A stretch of DNA of 64,000 nt, taken from contig JASCPI010000001.1 in assembly GCA_029959555.1 (NCBI GenBank), positions 144,708-208,707 of the forward strand, read 5' to 3'. A program made the translations under genes and the position numbers. This document shows positions 1 to 8,247 of this stretch, piece by piece. Origin of the DNA: Lysobacteraceae bacterium PS02065 (GTDB lineage Bacteria; Pseudomonadota; Gammaproteobacteria; Xanthomonadales; Rhodanobacteraceae). The notes under the pieces are model-generated. The model had not been told where the DNA came from. It saw only the letters and a list, made by a program, of their open reading frames with translations, and searched no databases. How positions within the stretch are numbered: position 1 is the first letter of the stretch; every line of letters starts with the position of its first letter.

Positions 1-1872
1 GCCCTCGAAGCCCTGCACGACGGCCTTCGGCGCGTTCTCCCACTCGAAGATGCGGCCGGTGCCGCCGATCGTGACGCCGATCGGCACGTAGCCCGCGCTG
101 ATCTTGTTGTCGTAGTCGTTGTGGAAATAGGTCAGCGACGCATGGTGACCGCTGGCCGGCGCCCACTCGACACCGATTTCCTTGTTGACGCTGGTCTCTG
201 GATCGAGGTTCGCGTTGCCCTGCACGTAGCAGCCCGCGCCCATGCTCGGGAAGCTGTTCGGGCAGCCGTTGCCCATCGTGTAGTAGAGGTAGTTCGGATT
301 CGACTGGTAGAGGTTCGGCGCCTTGAACGCGCGCGCGACGCCGCCCTTGACCATCCAGTCGTCGGCGAAGCGGTACTGCACGTTGAGGCTCGGGCTCAGG
401 TTGTTGCCGAACTGGCTGTGATGGTCGGCGCGCAGGCCCGGCGTGATGATCCAGTCGTCGCCGGCGTAGATGTTGTCCTCGACGTAGACGGCGGCGGTCT
501 GCGCATCGGCCTTGCCGCCGGCGCGATCCGGATCGAGCCCACCGATGCCGCCGCCGTTGCCGCCGGTCTGCGACACCGAGAACGGATCCTCGAGGCGGTT
601 GTCGGCGACTTCGAAGCCGAAGGTCCAGATGTTGCTCGCGCCCGCGATCGTCGTCGGCAGGTTGAACTCGCCGTCCAGTGCGGTGTTGCGCAGGCGCGAG
701 GTCGACCAGACGCCGCCCGAGATGCTGCCCTCGGAGCTTCCGGCGAGGCCTTCGTTGAGGCGCTTGCTGTTGGTCGCTTCGCCCGACAGCGTGAGACGTG
801 AGGACATCTCGCCGTACTGGCCGCGGTGCGTCACCGACGCCGTGTTGCGGAGCATGACGTTGGTTTCCGCGCCCGCGTTGGCGAGTTCGGTCAGCAGGTC
901 GCTGCCGCCGCCGCTCACGGCGCGATCGCCCGCGTAGATGTTGCCCTGGCGGCTCATGCCACCTTCGAACTCGACGACGTGGTCGTCATCGAGGTCCCAG
1001 CGCACGAGTGCATTGGCGTCCTTGTTGCGCACGCCTTCACGACCCGCCGGCGGCGTCACGCCGGTGGCGTAGTCGGCATTGAGGTCGAGGGCATCGGCCT
1101 CCGTCTTGCTGGCGTTGCCGTAGAAGCGGAACGACAGGTTCTCGCTGATGGGGCCACTCATCTGCACGCCGGCGCGCTCGCTGCCGCCTTCCTCGTCGTG
1201 CTGTGGCGACAGCATGTAGAGGTTGGCCGAGCCCTTGAACTCGCCGGTCGGACGCTTCGTGACGATGTTGATCACGCCACCCGACGCACCCGAGCCGTAA
1301 CGTGCCGCCGCGGGACCGCGCAGCACCTCGATGCGCTCGATCATCTCGGCCGGCACCCAGTTGGTGTCGCCGCGCGTGTTGCGCTCGCCGCTGCGTCCCA
1401 TGCGGATCGCGTTGCGCGAACCGATCGCCTTGCCGTCGACGAGCACGAGCGTGTTCTCGGGCCCCATGCCGCGCAGGTCGATCTGGCGGTTGTTGCCGTA
1501 CTGGCCCGAGGCACTGTTGCCGGTGAGGTTGACGCCCGGCATCGTGCGCAGCAGTTCCGAGAGGTCGTTCGCAGGCGGGCGACGCGCGATGTCGTCGGCG
1601 GTGATCGTCGAGGTGCCGAGTGCCTGGCGTGCGATCTCGGCCGCCGTCACGCGCACGGCCTGCAGGGCCTCCGCGTCGTCCTCCTCCTCGTTCGCCGTGT
1701 TGCGTGTGTCGGCCTCGGAGACGGACTGCGCGAACACGGGCGTCGCCGCGCCGAGCGCGATCCACGCCGCGGCGAGCGCCACGACGAGCGGACGACGCGC
1801 AGGCGATGCGACGGGTCGGATGGAACGGGGCGCTGCGCGCGTGCGCAGCCGTGCTTCGATGGACATGGACAT
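1..1872 (-). CDS. fepA: FepA-family TonB-dependent siderophore receptor (C-terminus beyond window)
   Basis: Outer-membrane gated channel that imports ferric catecholate-type siderophores using TonB energy. The frame is open from ATG at 1872 to the window edge, so about 624 residues are visible; FepA/PfeA proteins are about 740, so roughly the last 120 are missing. Seen in translation: a cleavable signal region ending near PVFAQS, a TonB-box-like VRVTAAE stretch, and a plug domain with the family hallmarks PPANDLSELLRTMPGVNLTG, QIDLRGMGPENTLVLVDG, DTNWVPAEMIERIEVLRGP and GVINIVTKRP. These match enterobactin receptors FepA/PfeA more closely than other TonB receptors. A second in-frame ATG lies two codons downstream. 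An excellent Fur box sits about 200 bp upstream. The substrate is inferred from family only. Confidence 0.93.
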   Translation of the reverse strand, partial: MSMSIEARLRTRAAPRSIRPVASPARRPLVVALAAAWIALGAATPVFAQSVSEADTRNTANEEEDDAEALQAVRVTAAEIARQALGTSTITADDIARRPPANDLSELLRTMPGVNLTGNSASGQYGNNRQIDLRGMGPENTLVLVDGKAIGSRNAIRMGRSGERNTRGDTNWVPAEMIERIEVLRGPAAARYGSGASGGVINIVTKRPTGEFKGSANLYMLSPQHDEEGGSERAGVQMSGPISENLSFRFYGNASKTEADALDLNADYATGVTPPAGREGVRNKDANALVRWDLDDDHVVEFEGGMSRQGNIYAGDRAVSGGGSDLLTELANAGAETNVMLRNTASVTHRGQYGEMSSRLTLSGEATNSKRLNEGLAGSSEGSISGGVWSTSRLRNTALDGEFNLPTTIAGASNIWTFGFEVADNRLEDPFSVSQTGGNGGGIGGLDPDRAGGKADAQTAAVYVEDNIYAGDDWIITPGLRADHHSQFGNNLSPSLNVQYRFADDWMVKGGVARAFKAPNLYQSNPNYLYYTMGNGCPNSFPSMGAGCYVQGNANLDPETSVNKEIGVEWAPASGHHASLTYFHNDYDNKISAGYVPIGVTIGGTGRIFEWENAPKAVVQGFEG

Positions 1873-2070
1873 CGATGGAACCTCGGAGGTCAGCGGAATG
1901 GCGTGCGTTCCCCCGTCGACGCGAATCGCGCGGGAACGTTGGATGGCGTGTCGAATGGCGGAGGGTCGAAAGAGCGGGCCGCGTCGCGTGGCGGCGCGAG
2001 AGGCGGCCCGTGCAGCGTTTCGACGAGGACACGCGAGGCGTGTCCGGCGATCGACATCGAGCCCGACAAC

Positions 2071-2089
2071 GATAGTGATTCTCATTATC
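2071..2089 (-). promoter_or_regulatory. Fur box upstream of fepA
   Basis: Nineteen bases read GATAGTGATTCTCATTATC, matching 16 of 19 positions of the Fur consensus GATAATGATAATCATTATC. It lies in an AT-rich pocket (about 2065-2130) of otherwise GC-rich DNA, about 200 bp upstream of the fepA start. The rest of 1873-2208 shows no gene. Repression by Fe(II)-Fur is the expected function. Confidence 0.85.
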
Positions 2090-2208
2090 GCTATCAATCA
2101 AATCATTGATTCATAACGACATTGATGCAATGTGTCGGGATCGACACAGCGTGGCGAACGCGAACGGAAGCCGCAGGCACGCTGCGCGAACGGCGTGCTG
2201 CCTCGGGC

Positions 2209-3057
2209 TCAGTCGATACGGCGCGGTGCCAACGCGAAACGCAGCACGCGCTGGATCGCGATCATGAGCACCGAGGCGTGGTCCTCTTCGGGAAAGCGAT
2301 GGAATGCAACACGCCCGGCGCCGAGGCGAGAGCCGAGCGTCGTCGCGAGCGATGCGGCGCGTTCGATCATCGCGCGCTCGCGACGCCGTGCGACGACGTC
2401 GGCGCAATCCTTGGCGTCAGCCTGCCACGGCGGCAGTTCGTCTTCCCACTCGCCGACCGCGATGAACACGCGACCCGCGCCGCGCAGGTCGGCGAGGCGC
2501 GCGCGCAGGGCACGCTCGTCCCACCAGATCGACGGGCTGATCGCTGCGACCACATCGAACGCCTCCGGACGTGCCCCGAGCGCGAGCAAGGCGAAGTAGC
2601 CCGCCATCGAATGTCCGAACAGCACGCGATGCCGCACATCGAGCGGCCATTCCGCCTGCAGCGACGGCACGAGTTCGTCGAGCAGGAACGCGAGGAACGC
2701 GTCGGCACCGCCCGTGCCCTCGATGCCGGCCGGACCCTCGGTGTAGTCGAGACGACGACGGTCGGGGTCGTAGAGCGCGTCGTCGTGCGCGATCGCGACG
2801 ACCGCCGCAGGGCCGATGCCGGTCGCGTCGGGCCTCCGGCTCGAACGACGGATCGCCTCGACGAACGTGCCGAACATCGCCTGGCCGTCGAGCACGACCA
2901 CGAGCGGGAAGCCGGACGGCGGCGGTGTGACCTCGGGGATCCAGACGTCGACACGGTACGAGGTACCGTTCGACGCCGCGCGGAGTCGCCTCGTCTGCGT
3001 GCCGGACCATGTGACCGCCGGCCAGCGATCGTCGCCCATCGTCTGTGCCTCGCTCAC
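2209..3057 (-). CDS. Alpha/beta hydrolase, Fes/IroE-type siderophore esterase
   Basis: Predicted esterase of 282 aa from the family that hydrolyses ferric tri-catecholate siderophores (IroE, BesA, Fes C-terminal domain, PF00756). The nucleophile elbow GHSMAGY places Ser150. A distal EEDHASV gives His260. SPSIWWD after the nucleophile is typical of the family. No signal peptide is visible, so action in the cytoplasm after uptake is likely. The start is GTG at 3057, overlapping the ATPase stop as GTGA, which indicates translational coupling. It is the last gene of the iron-uptake operon, consistent with releasing iron from an imported siderophore. Exact substrate not determinable from sequence. 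Confidence 0.85.
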   Translation of the reverse strand: MSEAQTMGDDRWPAVTWSGTQTRRLRAASNGTSYRVDVWIPEVTPPPSGFPLVVVLDGQAMFGTFVEAIRRSSRRPDATGIGPAAVVAIAHDDALYDPDRRRLDYTEGPAGIEGTGGADAFLAFLLDELVPSLQAEWPLDVRHRVLFGHSMAGYFALLALGARPEAFDVVAAISPSIWWDERALRARLADLRGAGRVFIAVGEWEDELPPWQADAKDCADVVARRRERAMIERAASLATTLGSRLGAGRVAFHRFPEEDHASVLMIAIQRVLRFALAPRRID

Positions 3058-3863
3058 GTGCGTGGCACCGCGGTGTGGAGGTCGTCGTCGACGATGATCT
3101 GCAGGCTGCCTTTCGAGCAGCGCTCGACGCGTGCATCGACGCCGTAGACACGCGCGAGCGTCATCGGCGTGATCGCCTCGGCCGGCGTGCCGGTGGCCGC
3201 GACCGCGCCGCTCGACAGCATGACGATGCCGTCGGCCCAGCGCGCGGCGATCTGCAGGTCGTGCAGCACGACGAGCACGATCATGCCGCGTTCGCGCGCG
3301 AGCTCGCGCACGAGGCGCATCACGCGCATCTGGTGCTGCAGGTCGAGCGCGCTGATCGGCTCGTCGAGCAACAGCACGCGCGGCTCGCGCACGAGCGACT
3401 GGGCGAGCGAGACGAGCTGGCGCTGGCCTCCCGAGAGGCGATCGAGGCCTTCGAGAGCGAGCGCGAGGATGCCGGCGCGTTCGAGCACGCCGAGCGCGCG
3501 CTGCTCGGGCGTACGCGGATCCTGCCCTTTGCCCGACGCGCGCACGGCACCGGCCACGCTTTCGAGCACGTTGAGGCCGACACCCGACGGCAGCGTCTGC
3601 GGCATGTAGGTGACGCGTGCCGCATGCGCGGCGAGCGGCAGGCCGAGCAGTTCCTCGCCGTCGAGGCGTACGCTGCCGCTGGCCGGCTGCAGGCCCGCGA
3701 GCGCGCGCATGAGCGTGCTCTTGCCGGCGGCATTGGGACCGACCAGCGCATGCACGCCACCACGCGCGAGTGGCGGAAGCGTGACGCCGTCGATGACCTT
3801 GCGGCGCGGATACCCCGCGTGCAGGTCGACGACCTCGAGCATGCCGTTCTGCCCGGTCATCAT
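3054..3863 (-). CDS. Iron-siderophore ABC transporter, ATP-binding subunit
   Basis: FepC/FhuC-type ATPase of 269 aa that powers import of ferric siderophore across the inner membrane. Walker A is GPNAAGKST near residue 40, the signature is LSGGQRQL, Walker B is VLLLDEP, and a switch His follows in VVLHDL. The C-terminal extension (about residues 220-269) is slightly long. Start ATG at 3863 overlaps the upstream permease stop as ATGA (a second ATG follows immediately), and the stop overlaps the esterase start as GTGA. The arrangement predicts one polycistronic message with coupled translation. Confidence 0.93.
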   Translation of the reverse strand: MMTGQNGMLEVVDLHAGYPRRKVIDGVTLPPLARGGVHALVGPNAAGKSTLMRALAGLQPASGSVRLDGEELLGLPLAAHAARVTYMPQTLPSGVGLNVLESVAGAVRASGKGQDPRTPEQRALGVLERAGILALALEGLDRLSGGQRQLVSLAQSLVREPRVLLLDEPISALDLQHQMRVMRLVRELARERGMIVLVVLHDLQIAARWADGIVMLSSGAVAATGTPAEAITPMTLARVYGVDARVERCSKGSLQIIVDDDLHTAVPRT

Positions 3864-4948
3864 GCGCGCCCCGGCTTGCGGAACACGAGCAGCAGGAACA
3901 CCGGCACGCCGACGATCGCAGTGACGATGCCGACCGGCATCAGCACGCCCGGTACCAGGGTCTTGCTCGCCACCGAGGCGAGCGACATCACGACCGCACC
4001 GCTGCACACGCTGGCCGGCAGCAGGAAGCGATGGTCCTCGCCGATCAGCAAGCGCGCGATGTGCGGGCCGACCAGGCCGACGAAACCGATCGTGCCGACG
4101 AATGCGACCGAGGTCGCGGCGAGCACGCTGACGCGCAGCAGGGTCGCGAAGCGAAGCCGCCCGACGTCGACGCCGAAGCTGCGCGCGCGATCCTCGCCGA
4201 GGCGCAGCGACGTCAGCCGCCCCGCCGCGAGCCACGAGAACGGCGCGACGAGCAGCAGCACGAGCGCCATGACGCCGACGTTGCCCCAGGTCGCGCGCGA
4301 CAGCGAACCCATGCTCCAGAACACGAGCTGCTGCAGCGCCTCCTGCGAGGACAGGAACTGCACGAACGCGACCAGCGCGTTGAACGCGAACACGAGTGCG
4401 ATGCCGAGCAGCACGACCGTCTCGACACCGCTGCCACGCGCACGCGCGGCCATCGCCTGCAGCAGCATGACCGAACCGAACGCGAACACGAACGCGTTGA
4501 TCGGCACGATCCAGTCGGTCGGCAGTCCCGGAATGCCGATGCCGAGCACGATCGCGAGCGCCGCGCCGAACGACGCCGCCGACGACACGCCGAGCGTGAA
4601 CGGGCTCGCGAGCGGATTGTCGAGGATGGTCTGCATCTCGGCGCCGGCCAGCGACAGCGCGGCACCGACGAGCACGGCCATGAGCGCGTACGGCAGGCGC
4701 ACCTGGAACACGATCGCACGTTGCGGCGGCGTGAGGCTTTCGGGCGACAGCAGGCCTGCGATCACCTGCACCGGCGTCAGCGCCGACGGCCCGGTGACGA
4801 GGTCGCAGGCGAACGCCGCGAGGCCCACCAGCGCCATGCCGGCGACGATGACGACGCGGCGACGCACGAGCGCGCGGTACCTTCCGAGCACGGCCTCGGC
4901 GTCGAGGCCCGCGACGTGCGCGCCATGCCTGCGGGTCGCCTCGCTCAC
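3860..4948 (-). CDS. Iron-siderophore ABC transporter permease, FecCD family
   Basis: Inner-membrane permease of about 362 aa (FecCD/BtuC fold, normally ten helices). Typical motifs are RLPYALMAVLVGAALSLAGAEMQ and NPLASPFTLGVSSAASFGAALAI; near the C-terminus GTIGFVGLVGPHIARLLIGEDHRFLLP is the cytoplasmic loop that docks with the ATPase. I chose GTG at 4948 because it overlaps the binding-protein stop as GTGA, like the other junctions in this operon; the longer open frame upstream has no membrane-protein character. Only one permease is present, so it presumably works as a homodimer. Confidence 0.9.
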   Translation of the reverse strand: MSEATRRHGAHVAGLDAEAVLGRYRALVRRRVVIVAGMALVGLAAFACDLVTGPSALTPVQVIAGLLSPESLTPPQRAIVFQVRLPYALMAVLVGAALSLAGAEMQTILDNPLASPFTLGVSSAASFGAALAIVLGIGIPGLPTDWIVPINAFVFAFGSVMLLQAMAARARGSGVETVVLLGIALVFAFNALVAFVQFLSSQEALQQLVFWSMGSLSRATWGNVGVMALVLLLVAPFSWLAAGRLTSLRLGEDRARSFGVDVGRLRFATLLRVSVLAATSVAFVGTIGFVGLVGPHIARLLIGEDHRFLLPASVCSGAVVMSLASVASKTLVPGVLMPVGIVTAIVGVPVFLLLVFRKPGRA

Positions 4949-6042
4949 TCGAGGTCGATCCAGCTCGTGCCGCCGTACGGCACGGCGAGGAAGCGCGTGT
5001 TGATCGCCTCGAGCGTGCGCGCCGGATCGAGGTCGGCGAAGCGATCGGGATGGATCCACTTCGCGAACGCCTCGATCGCGACGATGTCGATCGGCGAGTT
5101 GATGAGCTGGTGCGACAGGCCATGGAAGCGCTTGTGCTTCACGGCGCCGAGCTCGGCGATGCCCTGGCGTGCCGCGATCTTATGCAGCGACGCGAGCGAT
5201 GCCGCGGCGTCGTAGCCCACACCGAGCACGAGTCCGCCGCTCTTGGCGAGATGCGGACCGCCGGTCGCGATGTACACCGCGGGATCGCGCGCGATGATGT
5301 ACTCGATGTTGACCTTGCCGAACGGCCCCTTGAGCACGTCGGCGGCGATGTTGTGGCCACCGACGAACGTGATGTAGTCGCCGACGTTGCCGTTGCCGGG
5401 CGCGCTGCAGCAATCGCCCGTGCGACCGGCGTGCGCCTCGAGGAACACCGTCGGACGCGCGGCGTCGGCGAGGCCGGCCACGCCTTTCGAGATCGCCTCG
5501 ATGCGCTCTCGGCGGAACGCCGCGAACGCCTGCGCCTTGGCCTGGCCACCGGTCAGCTCGCCGAGGATGCGCAGGCTCGCCTCCTGGTTCTTGAACGGAT
5601 GCGTGAAGAAGTCGATGAAGACGACCGCGATGCCGGCCGCTTCGAGCTGCGCGACCTGCGCCTCGCTCGGCCCGCTGCCGAGCGACACGACCGCGACGTC
5701 GGGTGCCGCCGCGAGCACCGATTCGACATTGAACGCACCGGCCGAACTCGCGACCTGCGGGAGATCCTTCAGGCGCGGGAAGCGCGCGACGTACTGCGCG
5801 TAGGTCTCGTCGCCGATGCGGTTGATGTCGCGCGGCCACGCGGCGAGTCGCTGCACCGGGTCGTCGAGGATCAGTGCGAGCGCGACGAGGTAGCGACCGT
5901 CGTCGATCGAGATCGCCCTGATCTCGTCGGGCACGTCGACCGTGCGACCACGCAGGTCGACCAGTTCCGCGGCGAACGCCTGGCAGGACAGCAGCAGACC
6001 GAGGCACCACGGCAGCACATGGCGAAGGGAACGGGAGGTCAT
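4945..6042 (-). CDS. Periplasmic iron-siderophore binding protein (PF01497 type)
   Basis: Substrate-binding component of the adjacent ABC importer, about 365 aa. It has an N-terminal export signal followed by a class III binding-protein core: VDVPDEIRAISIDDGRYLVAL near the start, PDVAVVSLGSGPSEAQVAQLEAAGIAVVFID in lobe 1, and GGHNIAADVLKGPFGKVNIEYIIARDPAVYIATGG in lobe 2. The signal ends near CQAFA; a Cys in LLLSC could make it a lipoprotein, but the lipobox is imperfect. Start ATG at 6042 has a GGAG-type ribosome site. An in-frame ATG at 6087 overlaps the receptor stop (TGATG) and would give a longer signal region, so the start is uncertain by 15 codons. Confidence 0.9.
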   Translation of the reverse strand: MTSRSLRHVLPWCLGLLLSCQAFAAELVDLRGRTVDVPDEIRAISIDDGRYLVALALILDDPVQRLAAWPRDINRIGDETYAQYVARFPRLKDLPQVASSAGAFNVESVLAAAPDVAVVSLGSGPSEAQVAQLEAAGIAVVFIDFFTHPFKNQEASLRILGELTGGQAKAQAFAAFRRERIEAISKGVAGLADAARPTVFLEAHAGRTGDCCSAPGNGNVGDYITFVGGHNIAADVLKGPFGKVNIEYIIARDPAVYIATGGPHLAKSGGLVLGVGYDAAASLASLHKIAARQGIAELGAVKHKRFHGLSHQLINSPIDIVAIEAFAKWIHPDRFADLDPARTLEAINTRFLAVPYGGTSWIDLE

Positions 6043-6086
6043 CGTGGGCTCCGTGGCGGCAAGAAAGCGTGAACGTCGCGTCGGCA

Positions 6087-8126
6087 TCAGAACGACAACC
6101 CGAGGCTGGTCCACAGGCGGCGGCCGTCGTCGACGAGCCAGTTGCCGTCGAGGCCGGTGAGGCGGTTGCGGCGGTCGACCCACACGCGCTTGTCGGTGAC
6201 GTTGAGCAGGGCCATGCGCAGCACGACGTGCTCGTTGAAGAGGTAGTGACCGCCGAGGTCGTAGGTCGTCGAACCGGGCCGCGTACGGATCGACTGCGCG
6301 GCATTGCGGAAGTTGGCCCAGATCTGTTCGCTGCTCGCGTTGATCGCGGCATAGGTCGACAGCGACTCCGAAGGGCGCCAGTCCGCACGCAGGTGCGCGG
6401 CGTGTTCGGGCGTGCGATCGAGCGGCTGGCCGCGCAGCGATTCGCGGTTGAACGCGATCTCCTCGTCGCTGAGGCGCTTCGAATCGGTGTAGGTGTAGTT
6501 ACCGCTGACCTCGACGCGCTCCGTGAGCGGCCAGCCGAAGCTCGCCTCGACACCCTGGATGCGCGCCTTGCCGATGTTGCCCCATGCGTAGGTCGCGCCG
6601 GTGGAACCGGTACACGCGACCACGCACTGGCTGAAGATCTTGTTCTTGAAATCGTTGTGGAACAGCGTGACCGCAGCACTCGCGCCGCCGTCGCCTTCGT
6701 AGCGCACGCCGAACTCGGTGCTCGTGCTCGTCTCGGGTTCGAGGTCCGGATTGCCGGGCAGACGCCCGCTCGGCACGCCGATCATGCCGACGCCTTCGGC
6801 GCTCGCGTACTCGGGCGCGGTCTGGCGCAGGGTCGGCGCACGGAACGCGCGCGCGACGCCGCCGCGCAGTGACCAGCGCTCGTCGAGGTGATGCACGAGG
6901 TAGAGGCGCGGACTCCATTCGCCGCCATAACGCCGATCATGCTGCCAGCGCAGGCCACCGGTGAGCAGCAGGTCGTCGAGCAGGCGCACCTCGTCTTCGG
7001 CGAACAGCGCGTACGAGGCATTGTCGAGGCTGCGGATCGTGTTGCTGCCTTCGTTGTTCACGCCGCCCAGTTCGCTGTGCTGGTACTGGCCGCCGAGCGT
7101 GAGCGCGTGTGCGCCGAACGGCAGGTTGAGCTTGCCCTCGACGATGCGGTTGACGATGCGGTTCACCGGCCAGGTGTTGCTCGGCGCGTCGCCGACGAGG
7201 TGCGCGGTCTCGCCGCTCTCGCGCGAGACGCTCAGTTCGGAGGTGCCGAAACCCCAGCTGCCGCGATGACGCACGAGCTGGTGCGAGCGCGCGTAGTCGA
7301 GGTCCATCGGCAGCGCGGTCGCGAGTGTCCTGCCGGGCGTCGTGTGCATGTCGAGCGAATGCTCGCCGGCTTCGAACAGCACCTCGTGGCGCTCGTTCGG
7401 CGTCAGCAGCAGGCGCACGGTCGCACCTTCGTCGCGCAGGCCGTAGGCACCGTCGATGTGTTCGGCTTCGGTGCGCTCGCTGGCCTTCCCGTAGATCTGC
7501 AGCGCGAGCAGGTCCTGCACGAGCGGCCCGGCGATGTAGGCATTGCCGCCACGGCGGTTGCCGAGATCCGAATGCTGCTGCACGGTCGCGTCGAGATCGA
7601 TCGCACCGTGCCAGGCATCGCCGGGCCTGCGCGTGATGATGTTGACGACACCGCCGATCGCGTCCGAGCCGTACAGCGACGACATCGGCCCGCGCACGAT
7701 CTCGATGCGTTCGATCGCCTGCAGTGGCGGGATCTGCGCGGCCTGCGCCGCACCGATGTCCTCGCGGCTCGAGTTCTCGCGCGTGCCCTGGCGCAGGCCG
7801 TCGACGAGGATCAGCGTGTAGTTGCCGGGCATGCCGCGCAGCAGGATGTCCTGGCGCGCGACGTTGGAGCCTCCGATCGCGACGCCCTCGACGCTGCGCA
7901 GCGCATCCTGCAGGTCGGCGAACGGCGCCGAGGCGAGCTCCTCGCGCGTGATCACCGTGATGCTCGCGGGCGCATCCTCGACGAGCTGCTCGTAGCCACC
8001 TGCGGTCACGACGACCGTGCCGAGGTTGTCGGTCGCAGGCGCTTCGGCGGCGATCGCGGGGGCACACAAGGCCAGGGTGATCGCGGCAACGAGGGCGGTC
8101 ATGGGATGAAGGAGCGGTCGGGTCAT
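6087..8126 (-). CDS. TonB-dependent receptor, CirA/IrgA-like
   Basis: Complete outer-membrane receptor of 679 aa. Signal peptide ends near APAIAAEA; a plug domain follows with DLQDALRSVEGVAIGG, QDILLRGMPGNYTLILVDG, IERIEIVRGPMSSLYGSDAIGGVVNIITRRP; a beta-barrel runs to a C-terminal LGLSF with the terminal Phe used by the BAM complex. Size and plug sequence fit catecholate receptors such as CirA, IrgA or BfeA and differ from the nearby FepA-type receptor, so the locus has two distinct receptors. It is followed at once by the binding-protein/ABC genes, which suggests that it feeds that importer. ATG at 8126 is preferred because it opens the signal peptide. I see no Fur box directly in front of it. 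Confidence 0.93.
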   Translation of the reverse strand: MTRPLLHPMTALVAAITLALCAPAIAAEAPATDNLGTVVVTAGGYEQLVEDAPASITVITREELASAPFADLQDALRSVEGVAIGGSNVARQDILLRGMPGNYTLILVDGLRQGTRENSSREDIGAAQAAQIPPLQAIERIEIVRGPMSSLYGSDAIGGVVNIITRRPGDAWHGAIDLDATVQQHSDLGNRRGGNAYIAGPLVQDLLALQIYGKASERTEAEHIDGAYGLRDEGATVRLLLTPNERHEVLFEAGEHSLDMHTTPGRTLATALPMDLDYARSHQLVRHRGSWGFGTSELSVSRESGETAHLVGDAPSNTWPVNRIVNRIVEGKLNLPFGAHALTLGGQYQHSELGGVNNEGSNTIRSLDNASYALFAEDEVRLLDDLLLTGGLRWQHDRRYGGEWSPRLYLVHHLDERWSLRGGVARAFRAPTLRQTAPEYASAEGVGMIGVPSGRLPGNPDLEPETSTSTEFGVRYEGDGGASAAVTLFHNDFKNKIFSQCVVACTGSTGATYAWGNIGKARIQGVEASFGWPLTERVEVSGNYTYTDSKRLSDEEIAFNRESLRGQPLDRTPEHAAHLRADWRPSESLSTYAAINASSEQIWANFRNAAQSIRTRPGSTTYDLGGHYLFNEHVVLRMALLNVTDKRVWVDRRNRLTGLDGNWLVDDGRRLWTSLGLSF

Positions 8127-8247
8127 CGCGGTTCGCAGGTTCGGAAACGAGGAAGGGATCGCGTCATGGACGGCGATCCCGGAGATGCACGAATGCCGCG
8201 ACGCACACGGCCTGGACCGTGCGCGTCGCGGCGGTGGACGCTCGGCG

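Noticed and set aside
1037..2101. 354-aa minus-strand frame over the fepA region
   Set aside because: Arg/His-rich, low-complexity product typical of a shadow frame in GC-rich DNA; the true receptor frame continues to the window edge.
3045..5003. 652-aa plus-strand frame across the ABC transporter genes
   Set aside because: Antisense to three well-supported genes; composition dominated by Arg, Ala, Thr and no domain.
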